Below, piece after piece: positions 32,798 through 41,906 of a DNA stretch of 64,000 nucleotides (positions are counted from its first letter, which is position 1; each line of letters starts with the position of its first letter). The stretch lies in the NCBI GenBank assembly GCA_905214955.1, contig CAJMON010000002.1, positions 27,281 to 91,280 of the forward strand. Reading direction: 5' to 3'. The notes beneath the pieces are model-generated. The model worked only from the letters and a program-made list of their open reading frames with translations, was not told the DNA's origin and did no database searches. The position numbers and the translations under genes were made by a program. Origin of the DNA: an uncultured bacterium (GTDB lineage Bacteria > Bacillota > Clostridia > Lachnospirales > Lachnospiraceae).

Positions 32798-33457
32798 TTA
32801 GCTGTTCATGTACTGTTCTAAATCACCGGTGATGATAAATCCTACCCACTCTGCAATATTGACGCAGTGGTCTGCCATGCGTTCTACATATTTGATAATC
32901 ATAAAGTAATCCAGATAGGTTTTGATATGCAGCGGATTTTCCCGCATATCAGCGCAGAGTTCGTTTTTCATTCTCTCAAACAAATCGTCAATTTCATCGT
33001 CTTTTTCGGCAACACGCTGGCTTTTTTCAAGATCTTCTTCCACAAAGCTGTCAATGGTATCTCTCACCATTTCTTTGACTTCTGCCAGCATATCGAAGAG
33101 TTTTTCCGGTCCTGTTACCGGAGAATCTTCATTGATCTCTAAAAGATTTTCAGAAATGTCGCTGCAATGGTCTGCAATTCGCTCAATATCCGAAATCAGG
33201 CGCATGATGGAAGTGACACGGCGCAGATCTGTCGCCACTGGCTGCTGTTTGGCCACAATGCGGATGCATCCTTTTTCAATGGTTCGCTCCATATCATCAA
33301 TGATATCATCTTCGGCTACAATCTTTTTAGCAAGACTGGAATCCAAATCTTTTAATGCCTGTGTTACCTGGTCAATCATGGATTCCAGCTGCTCTCCCAT
33401 CTGGCTGACCTGAAGTGCCAGCTGGTTTAATTCTTCTGTATATACTTTTCTAGGCAT
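32798..33457 (-). CDS. phoU: Phosphate signalling protein PhoU
   Basis: Two-repeat three-helix-bundle protein linking Pst transport to PhoR control. 219 residues from ATG 33457 (GGGGAG site); an in-frame start at 33505 would overlap pstB and is less likely. The two repeats show metal-site motifs: DLDSSLAKKIVAEDDIIDDM and EKDDEIDDLFERMKNELC, and SDIERIADHCSDISEN and KYVERMADHCVNIAEW. Last gene of the pst operon, followed by a clear terminator. Confidence 0.96.
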   Translation of the reverse strand: MPRKVYTEELNQLALQVSQMGEQLESMIDQVTQALKDLDSSLAKKIVAEDDIIDDMERTIEKGCIRIVAKQQPVATDLRRVTSIMRLISDIERIADHCSDISENLLEINEDSPVTGPEKLFDMLAEVKEMVRDTIDSFVEEDLEKSQRVAEKDDEIDDLFERMKNELCADMRENPLHIKTYLDYFMIIKYVERMADHCVNIAEWVGFIITGDLEQYMNS

Positions 33458-33497
33458 GGCGTTCTCCCCCGCTTCTTTTCTTTCTTTTTTTGCTTCA

Positions 33498-34262
33498 TCA
33501 TCCAAAACGTCCGGTAATATACTCTTCCGTCTTTTTCTCTCTGGGATTGTTGAAAATCTGCATGGTATCCCCGTATTCTACCACATCACCGGTGAGGAAA
33601 AATGCAGTTTTGTCGGAAATACGGCTTGCCTGCTGCATGTTGTGAGTAACGATGACAATGGTATATTTCTTTTTCAGCTCAACAGCAAGGTCTTCGATTT
33701 TTAAGGTGGAAATGGGGTCCAGCGCACTGGTGGGCTCATCCATCAGGATCACTTCCGGCTCCACTGCCAGGGCTCTTGCAATGCAGATTCTCTGCTGCTG
33801 GCCACCGGATACTCCTACGGCATTTTTCTTTAACCGGTCTTTGACTTCATCCCAGATCGCTGCCTGGCGCAGGGAACGTTCCACAATCTCATCTAACTGG
33901 GATTTTTTCTTGATACCGTGAATCCTTGGACCGTAAGCAACGTTGTCGTAAATGCTCATGGGAAACGGGTTTGGCTGCTGGAATACCATTCCCACTCTCT
34001 GGCGCAGTCGGATCACGTCGATGTCTTTGTAAATATCCGTATGATCCAGAAAAACTTTTCCCTCAATCCGGCATCCTTCCACCAGGTCATTCATCCGGTT
34101 TAAGGTCTTGAGAAAAGTAGATTTTCCGCAGCCGGAAGGCCCGATAAAAGCGACGATCTGCTTTTGTGGTATTTCCATGTTGATGTGGTGCAGGGCCTGA
34201 AAATCTCCATAATATAGATCCAGGTCTTTCACCGTAAATTTCGGCATTGTGTTTCCTTCCAT
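33498..34262 (-). CDS. pstB: Phosphate ABC transporter ATPase
   Basis: Energises the Pst phosphate importer. 254 residues. Seen: Walker A FIGPSGCGKSTFLKTLNRMN, MVFQQPNPFPMSIYDNVAYG (the PstB-specific Q-loop), VSGGQQQRICIARALA, Walker B VILMDEPTSALDPIS, and the switch His in VIVTHNM. The first ATG (34262) has AAAGGAG 11 nt upstream; a second at 34247 has GGAAGG. Both are possible. Close behind pstA. Confidence 0.97.
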   Translation of the reverse strand: MEGNTMPKFTVKDLDLYYGDFQALHHINMEIPQKQIVAFIGPSGCGKSTFLKTLNRMNDLVEGCRIEGKVFLDHTDIYKDIDVIRLRQRVGMVFQQPNPFPMSIYDNVAYGPRIHGIKKKSQLDEIVERSLRQAAIWDEVKDRLKKNAVGVSGGQQQRICIARALAVEPEVILMDEPTSALDPISTLKIEDLAVELKKKYTIVIVTHNMQQASRISDKTAFFLTGDVVEYGDTMQIFNNPREKKTEEYITGRFG

Positions 34263-34268
34263 AGCCGT

Positions 34269-35351
34269 CTACTCTCCTTTTTTCGCTAACAGTTTTTTAG
34301 TGATTGATTTTGAAGCAAAATTCAATACAATGATGATTGCCAGAAGAACAATACCAATGGCACATGCTGTGGTCAAATCATTTTCTTCTTTCATCAGGGT
34401 GTACATTTTAATGGTAAGGGTGGCACCGCTGGCGGAATTTCCAACCAGTGCTTTTGGAATACTGGCAACCGTTCCTGCGGTAAGAAGCAGTGCTGCGGAT
34501 TCCCCTACAATTCGGCCAATACTTAAGATCACGGCAACTAAAATTCCAGGCAGGGCATTTGGCAGAACGACTCGGGCAATGGTCTGCAGTCTGGTGGCGC
34601 CAAGTCCCAGGGAAGATTCCCGGTAGGTTTTCGGAATAGCCTTCAGTGCTTCTTCTGTTGTGGTAATGATGGTTGGCAGAAGAATGATGGAAAGCGTCAG
34701 GGCACCTGCCAGAATGGAATACTGCATGTGGCAGATTTTTACAAAAAACAGATTTCCAAATAATCCGAAGATAATGGAAGGAATTCCGGCCAGGTTTTCA
34801 ATGGCAAAATGAATGGTGGTCATCAGCTTTCCAAGTTTTGCATATTCAATCAGATATACGGCGGACAAAATGCCGATGGGTGCAGCAATTATCAGAGAAA
34901 GAAGAATCATATAAATGGTGGTGACGGTCATAGGAACAATGCCGCCTCCTGGATGGATGGATTTGATCCGCAGAGAGCCATCATCCTGACGGTCAGCTTT
35001 CACGATAAAATCCCCTTTCTGGAGTTTGACCGGAGCGCCTTTGGCATTGATGGCTGTTTTTAAAATGGAATCTTGATCCATGGAAACAATTTCCAGACCT
35101 TTCGCTCCTTCTTTTAAGGTAATGCCAAGGGTATCAACGCTTCCTTCCTGGATCACATCCGAATCCACATCTGACTGCACAAATCCATAAGAAGTGGTAT
35201 CCTCCCAGGTTCTTGTCAAAAAGGAAAGATTAATACTTGGAAGTCCTTTTATCAATACAAATCCGATGATCACCACAAGAATGAAAACTGTGAATCCGGC
35301 GGAAATATAGATGGCTGCCTGCGTAAGTAGATCTTTTGTTTTTCTGCTCAT
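34269..35351 (-). CDS. pstA: Phosphate ABC transporter permease PstA with enlarged extracellular loop
   Basis: Membrane subunit of the Pst importer. 360 residues, longer than usual (about 290). After the first helix (AAIYISAGFTVFILVVIIGF) there is a hydrophilic insertion at about residues 45-130 before the PstA core helices; it contains SINLSFLTRTWEDTTSYG and PVKLQKGDFIVKADRQDDGS. The EAA loop (KTYRESSLGLGATRLQTIAR) is intact. It overlaps the pstC stop by 4 bp. The insertion may contact PstS or the wall; that is an inference. Confidence 0.93.
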   Translation of the reverse strand: MSRKTKDLLTQAAIYISAGFTVFILVVIIGFVLIKGLPSINLSFLTRTWEDTTSYGFVQSDVDSDVIQEGSVDTLGITLKEGAKGLEIVSMDQDSILKTAINAKGAPVKLQKGDFIVKADRQDDGSLRIKSIHPGGGIVPMTVTTIYMILLSLIIAAPIGILSAVYLIEYAKLGKLMTTIHFAIENLAGIPSIIFGLFGNLFFVKICHMQYSILAGALTLSIILLPTIITTTEEALKAIPKTYRESSLGLGATRLQTIARVVLPNALPGILVAVILSIGRIVGESAALLLTAGTVASIPKALVGNSASGATLTIKMYTLMKEENDLTTACAIGIVLLAIIIVLNFASKSITKKLLAKKGE

Positions 35352-36238
35352 GATGCTTTTTCACCTGCCTTATGTGTCAGTCGGATCATGGTTAAATTCA
35401 CGATCATAATAAATACGAAGAGAACCACACCAGTTGCAAACAGCATTTCCTGCTGACGTCCGGAAGAATAACTCATCTCCATTGCAATGTTGGTGGTCAG
35501 CGGACGGATCATGGACCAGATATCTGCCGGAAGTCCGGATGTGGGATTGCCGGCAATCATCATTACTGCCATGGTTTCTCCAATAGCACGTCCAATACCA
35601 AGAACGGAAGCGGAAAGGATTCCGGATTTAGCTGCCGGTACCACTACACGGAAAATGGTCTGCATTTTGGATGCCCCAAGTCCTAACGAGGCTTCCCGAT
35701 AGGATTTCGGCACTGCCCGAAGTGCCGTTTCAGCAAGAGACACGATGGTTGGCAGAATCATAATAGTCAGTACCAGGATCACTGCCAGCAAAGACTGTCC
35801 CTGAACCTTCGGAGAAATTTCTTTGATAATCGGAACAATCACACCCAATCCAAAAGCGCCGTACAGCACGGAGGGAATACCTGCAAGAAGTTCCACTGCC
35901 GGTTTGATAATTTTCACTGCGTTTTCCGGTGCAATTTCCGAGATGAAAACCGCTGTAAGAAGTCCGATGGGGACTCCAATTAGGATTGCGCCTGTGGTAG
36001 CCAGCACAGATCCTGCAATCATGTAAAAGATGCCATAAACATTTTCGCTTGGTGCCCATCTTGTTCCGGAAAGGAAATCCCAGAAAGAATAGGCATCTGC
36101 TCCAAAGAAGGGATGAAGGCCTTTACAAAAGACAAATACAATGATCGCTGCTACGGAAACCACGCCCACCAGGGCACAGATCAAAAAGATGGTTTCTATA
36201 ATCTTTTCAAATACTTCTCTTTTTACGTTTCGCTTCAT
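35348..36238 (-). CDS. pstC: Phosphate ABC transporter permease PstC
   Basis: Membrane subunit of the Pst importer, 296 residues from the ATG at 36238 (AGGAGAG upstream). Six helices, first at ETIFLICALVGVVSVAAIIV. EAA loop: SYREASLGLGASKMQTIFR. The start further upstream at 36418 would add a basic stretch lying in the pstS-pstC gap and overlapping the pstS end; it lacks a ribosome site and is rejected. Confidence 0.95.
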   Translation of the reverse strand: MKRNVKREVFEKIIETIFLICALVGVVSVAAIIVFVFCKGLHPFFGADAYSFWDFLSGTRWAPSENVYGIFYMIAGSVLATTGAILIGVPIGLLTAVFISEIAPENAVKIIKPAVELLAGIPSVLYGAFGLGVIVPIIKEISPKVQGQSLLAVILVLTIMILPTIVSLAETALRAVPKSYREASLGLGASKMQTIFRVVVPAAKSGILSASVLGIGRAIGETMAVMMIAGNPTSGLPADIWSMIRPLTTNIAMEMSYSSGRQQEMLFATGVVLFVFIMIVNLTMIRLTHKAGEKAS

Positions 36239-36341
36239 GTAAGATACTCTCTCCTGTTTTACTCTGTCAGACGGGAAAACTCCCGAAGCTTCCTTCTTTC
36301 GTAAAAAGCTCCGGGACATCCCAAATCCGGCCACAGATTTC

Positions 36342-37220
36342 TTACTTTGTTTCAGATGCAGTTTCTGTTTCCGTCTCAGACTGTGCTTCTGCTTCTTCTG
36401 CAACGGTGATCTCACCACTGTCAGTTACGATGGTCTGTCCTTCGTCAGATACTGCGAAATCCAGGAATGCACTTGCTGCATCGTTGACGGTCTTGTCGGT
36501 GTAGCAGAAGACAAACGGTCTGGAAAGAGGATAAGTTCCTTTCTTTGCATTTTCATCGTTAGCTTCTACACCTGCGATGGTCAGTGGTTTTACAGAATCA
36601 TCGATGAAGGAGAAGGAAACATAACCGATGGCATTTTCATTCTCTGCTACAGATGCCTGAACATTTCCGTTTCCTTCTACAACGGATGCGCTTCCGGTTA
36701 ATCCGCCTGCATCTTTCAGTCCGATCAGCTCTTCAAAAGCGCTTCTGGTTCCGGAGCTTTCCTCGCGGGAAACTACGAAGATATCTGCATCATCTCCGCC
36801 TACTTCGCTCCAGTTTGTGATCTTTCCGGAATAGATGTCTGCCATCTGCTCTTCTGTGATGTCTGCTACTGCAGTGTTTGCCGGGTTTACGATGACTGCA
36901 ATTCCATCATATGCAAACACTTCCGTTTCCATTCCCTCATTTGCCAGTTCTTCGTCTGTCAGGTTTCTGGAAGATGCACCAATGTTATTGGTTCCAGAAA
37001 TGGTATCGTTGATACCTGCGGAAGAGCCGCTTCCTGTATACTGGATATCCACATCCGGATTCTGAGCCTGGAATTCATCAATCAGTGCAGTCAGAACTTT
37101 TTCCACGGAAGTAGAACCGGTAATTACGACTGTTCCACTTACATCCTCTGCATTTACGGTCATACTAAGGGTACTTACTGCCAGAATACCTGTCATTGCC
37201 AGTGCTGCTAATTTTTTCAT
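36342..37220 (-). CDS. pstS: Phosphate-binding protein PstS with acidic Ser/Glu/Thr tail
   Basis: Extracellular receptor of the Pst importer. I start it at ATG 37220 (MKKLAALAMTG) because GGAGG lies 7 nt before it; the ATG at 37229 follows the GGAGG directly. Signal peptide about 1-25, cleaved at TVNA/ED; no lipobox cysteine. Phosphate-binding motifs: GTVVITGSTSVEKVLTALID, GSGSSAGIND, NIGASSRNLTDEE, VSREESSGTRSAFEE. It ends in a tail SETETETASETK, like that of the amino-acid-binding protein at 23432-24340. First gene of pstSCAB-phoU, downstream of a Pho-box-like site. Confidence 0.95.
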   Translation of the reverse strand: MKKLAALAMTGILAVSTLSMTVNAEDVSGTVVITGSTSVEKVLTALIDEFQAQNPDVDIQYTGSGSSAGINDTISGTNNIGASSRNLTDEELANEGMETEVFAYDGIAVIVNPANTAVADITEEQMADIYSGKITNWSEVGGDDADIFVVSREESSGTRSAFEELIGLKDAGGLTGSASVVEGNGNVQASVAENENAIGYVSFSFIDDSVKPLTIAGVEANDENAKKGTYPLSRPFVFCYTDKTVNDAASAFLDFAVSDEGQTIVTDSGEITVAEEAEAQSETETETASETK

Positions 37221-37344
37221 TTGATTCATCCTCCATACTTTCCTGATCCCGATTTCTATTGGAAGGGTATCAGCTGTTTTGTTTTCTTTCTTAATCTTAC
37301 AAGACAGAGTTTAAAGCAGGTACGTCAAGAAAAGATCTGGAGTT

Positions 37345-37361
37345 TGTAAAATCTGTGTAAA
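37345..37361 (-). promoter_or_regulatory. Candidate PhoP box upstream of pstS
   Basis: On the minus strand TTTACA occurs twice with an 11-bp period (TTTACA-5 bp-TTTACA). This is the spacing of PhoP half-sites known from Bacillus. A TTTAAAC stretch at about 37309-37315 could be the -10. The phoP-phoR genes are directly upstream. Confidence 0.55.
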
Positions 37362-37383
37362 ACTATTTTGGAAAAGAAACATG

Positions 37384-37414
37384 AAAAAACAGCCGTCCAC
37401 TTGGAACAGCTGTT
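37384..37414 (-). terminator. Terminator of phoP-phoR
   Basis: AACAGC (37388-37393) pairs with GCTGTT (37409-37414), and a T run follows on the minus strand. It lies between the phoR stop and the pst promoter region. Confidence 0.75.
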
Positions 37415-37420
37415 CTTGTA

Positions 37421-39082
37421 TTATAAATGAATGGTGATGACGGTACCGATACCTTCTCTGCTGTGGATCTCGATGTAGCCGCCGTGGTATTCCACTACAT
37501 GCTTGACAATGGCAAGTCCAAGGCCTGTGCCGCCAGTCTGCCGGGAATGGCTTTTGTCTACCCGGTAGAAGCGTTCAAAGATCCGTTCCTGGTGCTTGGC
37601 TGGTATGCCGATGCCGGTATCCGTTACCCGGATGATGGGCCGCTCTTCTTTTTCAAAAACCTCCAGCATCACATGTCCTTGTTCTTTATTGTACTTGATG
37701 GCATTTTCACAGAGATTGTAGATCATATCGTAGATCATGGGACGTACTGCCAGTACCTGAACTTTTGAGATTTCCATCTCGAAAGTCACAGTTTTCTTTT
37801 CTGCCACCGGAAGAAGGCGTGTATAAATGTCCTGGCTGATCTCCGCCAGATCAACGACTTCTTTTGGCTGAATGTTCTGCCCTTCATCCATCCGGCTTAA
37901 CTTGATGATATCGTTGATCAGCACTAGAAGACGCCCGGCTTCATCGTAGATCTTTCCTGCAAACACGGGAATATCCTTTGGCTGTACCATCTGATTCTGG
38001 ATCATTTCGGCGTAGCCGGAAATGGAGGTTAGGGGCGTTTTCAGTTCGTGGGAGACATTGGCTGTAAACTCCCGGCGCATCTGCTCTGCCCGCTCTTTTT
38101 CGCTGATGTCTACAAAAAACAGCACCACACCGGTGATTTTGCTGTTTTCAAAAACCGGATTGCCATAGATATGAAATTTACGCTCATAGAAAGTAATCAC
38201 GGCATCTCTGGCTTTTCCTTTTTGGGCGTTTTGGATTACTTCGCTCATCTGGGCGCTTCTGTGAAACAGGGAAATGTGTTTTCCTGTGTAGTCCATTTTT
38301 CCTGCCCCCAGAGATTCTTTCAGACTCTGATTCATAAAGACGATTTTCTCCGAAGCATCGAGAAGAATCAGGCCTTCATTCATATTGGTGGTAATAATTT
38401 GAAATTTTCGTTCCTGCTCCAGCAGATCACTCATTTGCTGTTTTAATTGCTCATTCTGGGTATCCATCCGGTTTAACAGCGGTTTCAGCTCCGGAAATAC
38501 AATGGTCTTTGACGGATGTTTCAAATCAATGTCATTGATGGCACTTACAATCTTTCCAGTCAGTGTTCTGGCAGAAAGCAGAGCTGTCAAAAGAAGAATC
38601 GCTGCCACTGCGGCCAGAAGCGGCAGCATCTGAAGAAAAATCTGGAAAATGCTGGTCCGCTTCATGCACAGACGCAGCACATTTCCATCCGAGAGACGGA
38701 CGGCTTCATAATAGGTAACGCTGTCCATGGTGGAAGACAGACGGCTGGCACTGCCGCTTCCATCTTCAAAAGCCTCTGCCACTTCTGGGCGCTTTAAGTG
38801 GTTTTCCATATCCGAAGCGCTGGCATCACTGTCATATAATACAGTTCCATCCGCCGAAATCAAGGTCAGCCGGATATCCCCTATTTTTCCCATGCCTTCA
38901 CAAAAAGCGGCGCCGTCTCCCGCCTCTTCACAGGCTTTTGAAACAAACGCCGCTTCTGCTGCAAGTTCGGTGCGTGTCTGGCTGCGGAAACTGTTTCCGA
39001 AAAAGCTGACACAAACACCCAGAATCAGAATCAATGCAAAAGCAGCCAAGGTCAGAATGTTTCGATAAATTCGTTTTTTCAT
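37421..39082 (-). CDS. phoR: Phosphate-sensing histidine kinase PhoR
   Basis: A 553-residue membrane kinase. TM1 at about 10-28 (LTLAAFALILILGVCVSFFG), extracellular sensor to about 150, TM2 at about 152-170 (MLPLLAAVAAILLLTALLSA), HAMP-like linker, a PAS domain (about 230-310, ITTNMNEGLILLDASEKIVF), the HisKA box ANVSHELKTPLTSISGYAEM with the phospho-His, and HATPase motifs NLCENAIKYNKEQ, DTGIGIP and GTGLGLAIVKH. It overlaps the phoP stop by 4 bp. Called PhoR for its place between a Na/Pi transporter and pstS; WalK/ResE-type kinases share the layout. Confidence 0.88.
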   Translation of the reverse strand: MKKRIYRNILTLAAFALILILGVCVSFFGNSFRSQTRTELAAEAAFVSKACEEAGDGAAFCEGMGKIGDIRLTLISADGTVLYDSDASASDMENHLKRPEVAEAFEDGSGSASRLSSTMDSVTYYEAVRLSDGNVLRLCMKRTSIFQIFLQMLPLLAAVAAILLLTALLSARTLTGKIVSAINDIDLKHPSKTIVFPELKPLLNRMDTQNEQLKQQMSDLLEQERKFQIITTNMNEGLILLDASEKIVFMNQSLKESLGAGKMDYTGKHISLFHRSAQMSEVIQNAQKGKARDAVITFYERKFHIYGNPVFENSKITGVVLFFVDISEKERAEQMRREFTANVSHELKTPLTSISGYAEMIQNQMVQPKDIPVFAGKIYDEAGRLLVLINDIIKLSRMDEGQNIQPKEVVDLAEISQDIYTRLLPVAEKKTVTFEMEISKVQVLAVRPMIYDMIYNLCENAIKYNKEQGHVMLEVFEKEERPIIRVTDTGIGIPAKHQERIFERFYRVDKSHSRQTGGTGLGLAIVKHVVEYHGGYIEIHSREGIGTVITIHL

Positions 39083-39762
39083 GGCTGCTCCTCCAGTTTG
39101 TAACCAACACCACGTACTGTCCGGATCATGTTTCCGCAGGAACCAAGCTTCTGCCTGAGCGATCCGATATGTACATCGACCGTTCTGCTCTCCCCTTCGT
39201 ATTCATAATTCCAGATCACATCCAGAATCTTATCACGGGTCAGGACAATATTTCTGTTTTTCATCAAATATGCCAGAAGTTCAAATTCTTTGAAGGTCAG
39301 TACAACGGGATTTCCATCCACCAGAACTTCGTGTTTCTTTGTATCCAGGGCAAGTCTTCCCATGGTAAGGATTTCTTCCTGGGACACATTTTTGGAACGC
39401 CGCAGGACAGCCCGGACTCTGGAAAGAAGTTCCATGACGCCAAAAGGTTTGGTCACGTAATCATCTGCACCGGAGTCCAGTCCCACGACTTTGTCATATT
39501 CCGTAGATTTTGCCGTCAGCATAATGACGGGAATGTTTTTTAAACGGCCGTTATTTCTCAGTTTTTTCAGTATACTGATACCATCTTCATCGGGAAGCAT
39601 GATATCCAGGAGCAGGAGCTGCGGGATCTCCTTATCCAGTTCTTTGTAAAACTCTTTTGCGCTGGAAAATCCACGCGCTTCAAATCCAGCAGACTTTAAC
39701 GCATACACAACGAGTTCACGAATGTTCTCATCATCCTCAACTAAAAAAATCTGATCTGCCAC
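39079..39762 (-). CDS. phoP: Phosphate response regulator PhoP/PhoB
   Basis: OmpR/PhoB-family regulator, 227 residues. Receiver: phospho-Asp in LLLLDIMLPDEDG, acidic pair at VEDDEN, Lys in VTKPF. The DNA-binding winged helix has FKEFELLAYLMKNRNIVLTR and SRTVDVHIGSLRQKLG, ending in IRTVRGVGYKLEEQP. It lies 20 bp after the Na/Pi cotransporter gene and is co-transcribed with phoR. Confidence 0.9.
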   Translation of the reverse strand: MADQIFLVEDDENIRELVVYALKSAGFEARGFSSAKEFYKELDKEIPQLLLLDIMLPDEDGISILKKLRNNGRLKNIPVIMLTAKSTEYDKVVGLDSGADDYVTKPFGVMELLSRVRAVLRRSKNVSQEEILTMGRLALDTKKHEVLVDGNPVVLTFKEFELLAYLMKNRNIVLTRDKILDVIWNYEYEGESRTVDVHIGSLRQKLGSCGNMIRTVRGVGYKLEEQP

Positions 39763-39781
39763 TTTTTCTTTCCTCTCTGTT

Positions 39782-41455
39782 TTAACGTTCTGACATCACA
39801 TAGCCTGCAAGGTTGTAAGCATGGTCGGAAATCCGCTCCAGATTGCTGATAATATCCAGGAAAATAACACCATTTGTGGGGTCACACAGCTGTTTGGAAA
39901 GACGGGAAATGTGCTTCTCACGCAGCTCTTCTTCCATGGTATCCACTTCGTCTTCGTATTTTGCCACCTTGTTGGCTTCTGCCAGGCTCATCTCTTCTCT
40001 GGCCTTTATGGAACAGGCAAAAGCCTTTCCGGCAGTGGTCATAATCTCTTTTAAGTCATTCAGGGCATTTTCAGAAAATGGAACCGGATTTTCTTTTCTG
40101 GAATCCACAAGCTCTGCAATGTTCTCTGCATGATCGCCCACCCGTTCAATGTCGCTGACCGAGTAAAACAGGTTGTTGATCATGGTATGCTGATCTTCGT
40201 TGAGGGCCAGGTTGCTGATTTTTACCAGATATTCGGTGATCAGCGTCTCCATATTGTTGATGGTCTTCTCGGTCTTGTAAACCTGAGCGATCTTTTCTTC
40301 ATCATAGGAAAGTACACAGTCAAACACACGCTGGATATTTTCCAGGGCAATGTGTCCCATATGAACCACTTCAAGCACTGCATTCTCAACTGCAAAGGAA
40401 GGAGTCTCCAGAATACGGTCGTCCAGATGACGCAGAGTAACAGTCTCTTCGTCCTCTTCTGCAGGTGCTTCTTCGCCATGGTCTTTTATAATCATACCGG
40501 ACAGTGCCACCAGCTTGTCTGCAAAGGGGAATAAAAGCACGGTACAGACAATGTTGAATACAGTATGGAAAATGGAAATTCCAACGCTGCTGATGCCCAT
40601 GGTGGTCAGAACCGGATTGATCAAACTGAATACATAGATGATCACTGCAAAGATCACAGCTCCGATCATATTGAAGGATAAGTGGATCACAGCGGCCCGT
40701 TTGGCATTTCTGGGAGATCCGATACTGGAAAGCAGGGCGGTAAAGCAGGAACCGATGTTGGAACCAAGACTGATGTAGATGGCCGAAGTAGCTGTCACAA
40801 CACCTCCGCTGGCAGCCAAGGTCTGCAGAATACCTACCGATGCAGAAGAACTCTGCATAATGGCGGTGACTAAGATACCGATGCAGATACCCAAAAGGGG
40901 ATTGCTTCCAAACAGGGCAAAGGCCTTTGTGAAAATCGGAAGGTCTGTGTAAGCGCCTGCGGAGCTTCCCATAAAATCAAGTCCAATAAACAGAAATCCA
41001 AGACCGGTAAGGATTTCACCGATGGTTCGTTTTTTCTGCTTTTTGCTGAACATAATCATAAATGCGCCGATTCCCACGATCAGAGGTGCGTAAAGTGACG
41101 GGGAAATGGCTTTGAACGCATCTCCTAACTGTCCAAGAGATACGATCCATGCCGTGATACAGGTACCGATATTGGCACCCATGATTACACCCACTGCCTG
41201 TGTCAGGGACATGATGCCGGCATTTACAAAACCGACGACCATAACCGTGGTGGCACCGCTGCTCTGGATGATGGCCGTAATCAAGGCTCCCATCAAAATC
41301 GCCATAAAGCGGTTGTTGGTCAAAATCCCCAAAAGCTCATGCATCCGCTGGCCGGCAGATTTCTGTATACCCTCTGACATGCTGTGCATACCATATAGAA
41401 ACATGCCAAGTCCACCGACGAACATAAACAGGTTCGAAATATCATTGATTGTCAT
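39782..41455 (-). CDS. Na/Pi cotransporter family protein with C-terminal PhoU-like domain
   Basis: Sodium-driven phosphate carrier, 557 residues from the ATG at 41455, which overlaps the mgsA stop (ATGA). It has two inverted Na/Pi repeats with QSSSATT-type motifs (ALITAIIQSSGATTVMVVGF and LVTAIMQSSSASVGILQTLA). The C-terminal third (about 340-557) is PhoU-like, with GHIALENIQRVFDCVL, SDIERVGDHAENIAEL and SNLERISDHAYNLAGY. This fusion is common in Firmicutes. It precedes phoP. Confidence 0.9.
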   Translation of the reverse strand: MTINDISNLFMFVGGLGMFLYGMHSMSEGIQKSAGQRMHELLGILTNNRFMAILMGALITAIIQSSGATTVMVVGFVNAGIMSLTQAVGVIMGANIGTCITAWIVSLGQLGDAFKAISPSLYAPLIVGIGAFMIMFSKKQKKRTIGEILTGLGFLFIGLDFMGSSAGAYTDLPIFTKAFALFGSNPLLGICIGILVTAIMQSSSASVGILQTLAASGGVVTATSAIYISLGSNIGSCFTALLSSIGSPRNAKRAAVIHLSFNMIGAVIFAVIIYVFSLINPVLTTMGISSVGISIFHTVFNIVCTVLLFPFADKLVALSGMIIKDHGEEAPAEEDEETVTLRHLDDRILETPSFAVENAVLEVVHMGHIALENIQRVFDCVLSYDEEKIAQVYKTEKTINNMETLITEYLVKISNLALNEDQHTMINNLFYSVSDIERVGDHAENIAELVDSRKENPVPFSENALNDLKEIMTTAGKAFACSIKAREEMSLAEANKVAKYEDEVDTMEEELREKHISRLSKQLCDPTNGVIFLDIISNLERISDHAYNLAGYVMSER

Positions 41456-41844
41456 ACGCGTTCTCTCCATTCCAGATCGCCCTTTGACAATCCGATAATT
41501 AGTGATTCTGCCGTAGCAATGTTGGTTGCAATTGGTATGTTATACTGATCGCAGTATTTTGAGATCATATCAATATCCGGCTCTTTGGGATTCATCATGG
41601 CTGGATTATAAAAAAAGATCACCATATCCAGGCCATTGCGCTGGATCATCTCAGCAAACTGCTTGTCTCCACCCACGGCACCGGGCAGAAATTTGTGTAT
41701 CTTCAGACTGGTCACGTCCTCGATACGCCGGCCTGTTGTGCCGGTGGCATACAATTCATGCTTTTCGAAAATTCTCTTGTAAGCCAGGCAGAAATCTTCC
41801 ATCAAGCTTTTTTTTGAATTGTGTGCAATTAATCCAATATTCAT
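41452..41844 (-). CDS. mgsA: Methylglyoxal synthase
   Basis: Converts DHAP to methylglyoxal and phosphate. From the ATG at 41844 (AAGGGG upstream) it has 130 residues. Seen: the start MNIGLIAHNSKKSLMEDFC, GTTGRRIEDVTSLKIHKFL, GAVGGDKQFAEMIQRN (the phosphate loop), VIFFYNPAMMNPKEPDIDM, and TNIATAESLI. In-frame upstream ATGs to 41898 lack a ribosome site. It is the first gene of the phosphate block. MgsA from E. coli and Bacillus is inhibited by phosphate, so placement here suggests a Pi-starvation overflow link (inference). Confidence 0.93.
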   Translation of the reverse strand: MNIGLIAHNSKKSLMEDFCLAYKRIFEKHELYATGTTGRRIEDVTSLKIHKFLPGAVGGDKQFAEMIQRNGLDMVIFFYNPAMMNPKEPDIDMISKYCDQYNIPIATNIATAESLIIGLSKGDLEWRERV

Positions 41845-41906
41845 GGCTGTGTGTTCACCCCTTCTGTTTCGGCAAACCATAGTTTGTCCCGACATCATTT
41901 GATGTT

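Noticed and set aside
36239..36418. N-terminal extension of PstC starting at 36418
   Set aside because: Basic sequence without a ribosome site that overlaps the end of pstS; the AGGAGAG-led ATG at 36238 gives a normal PstC.
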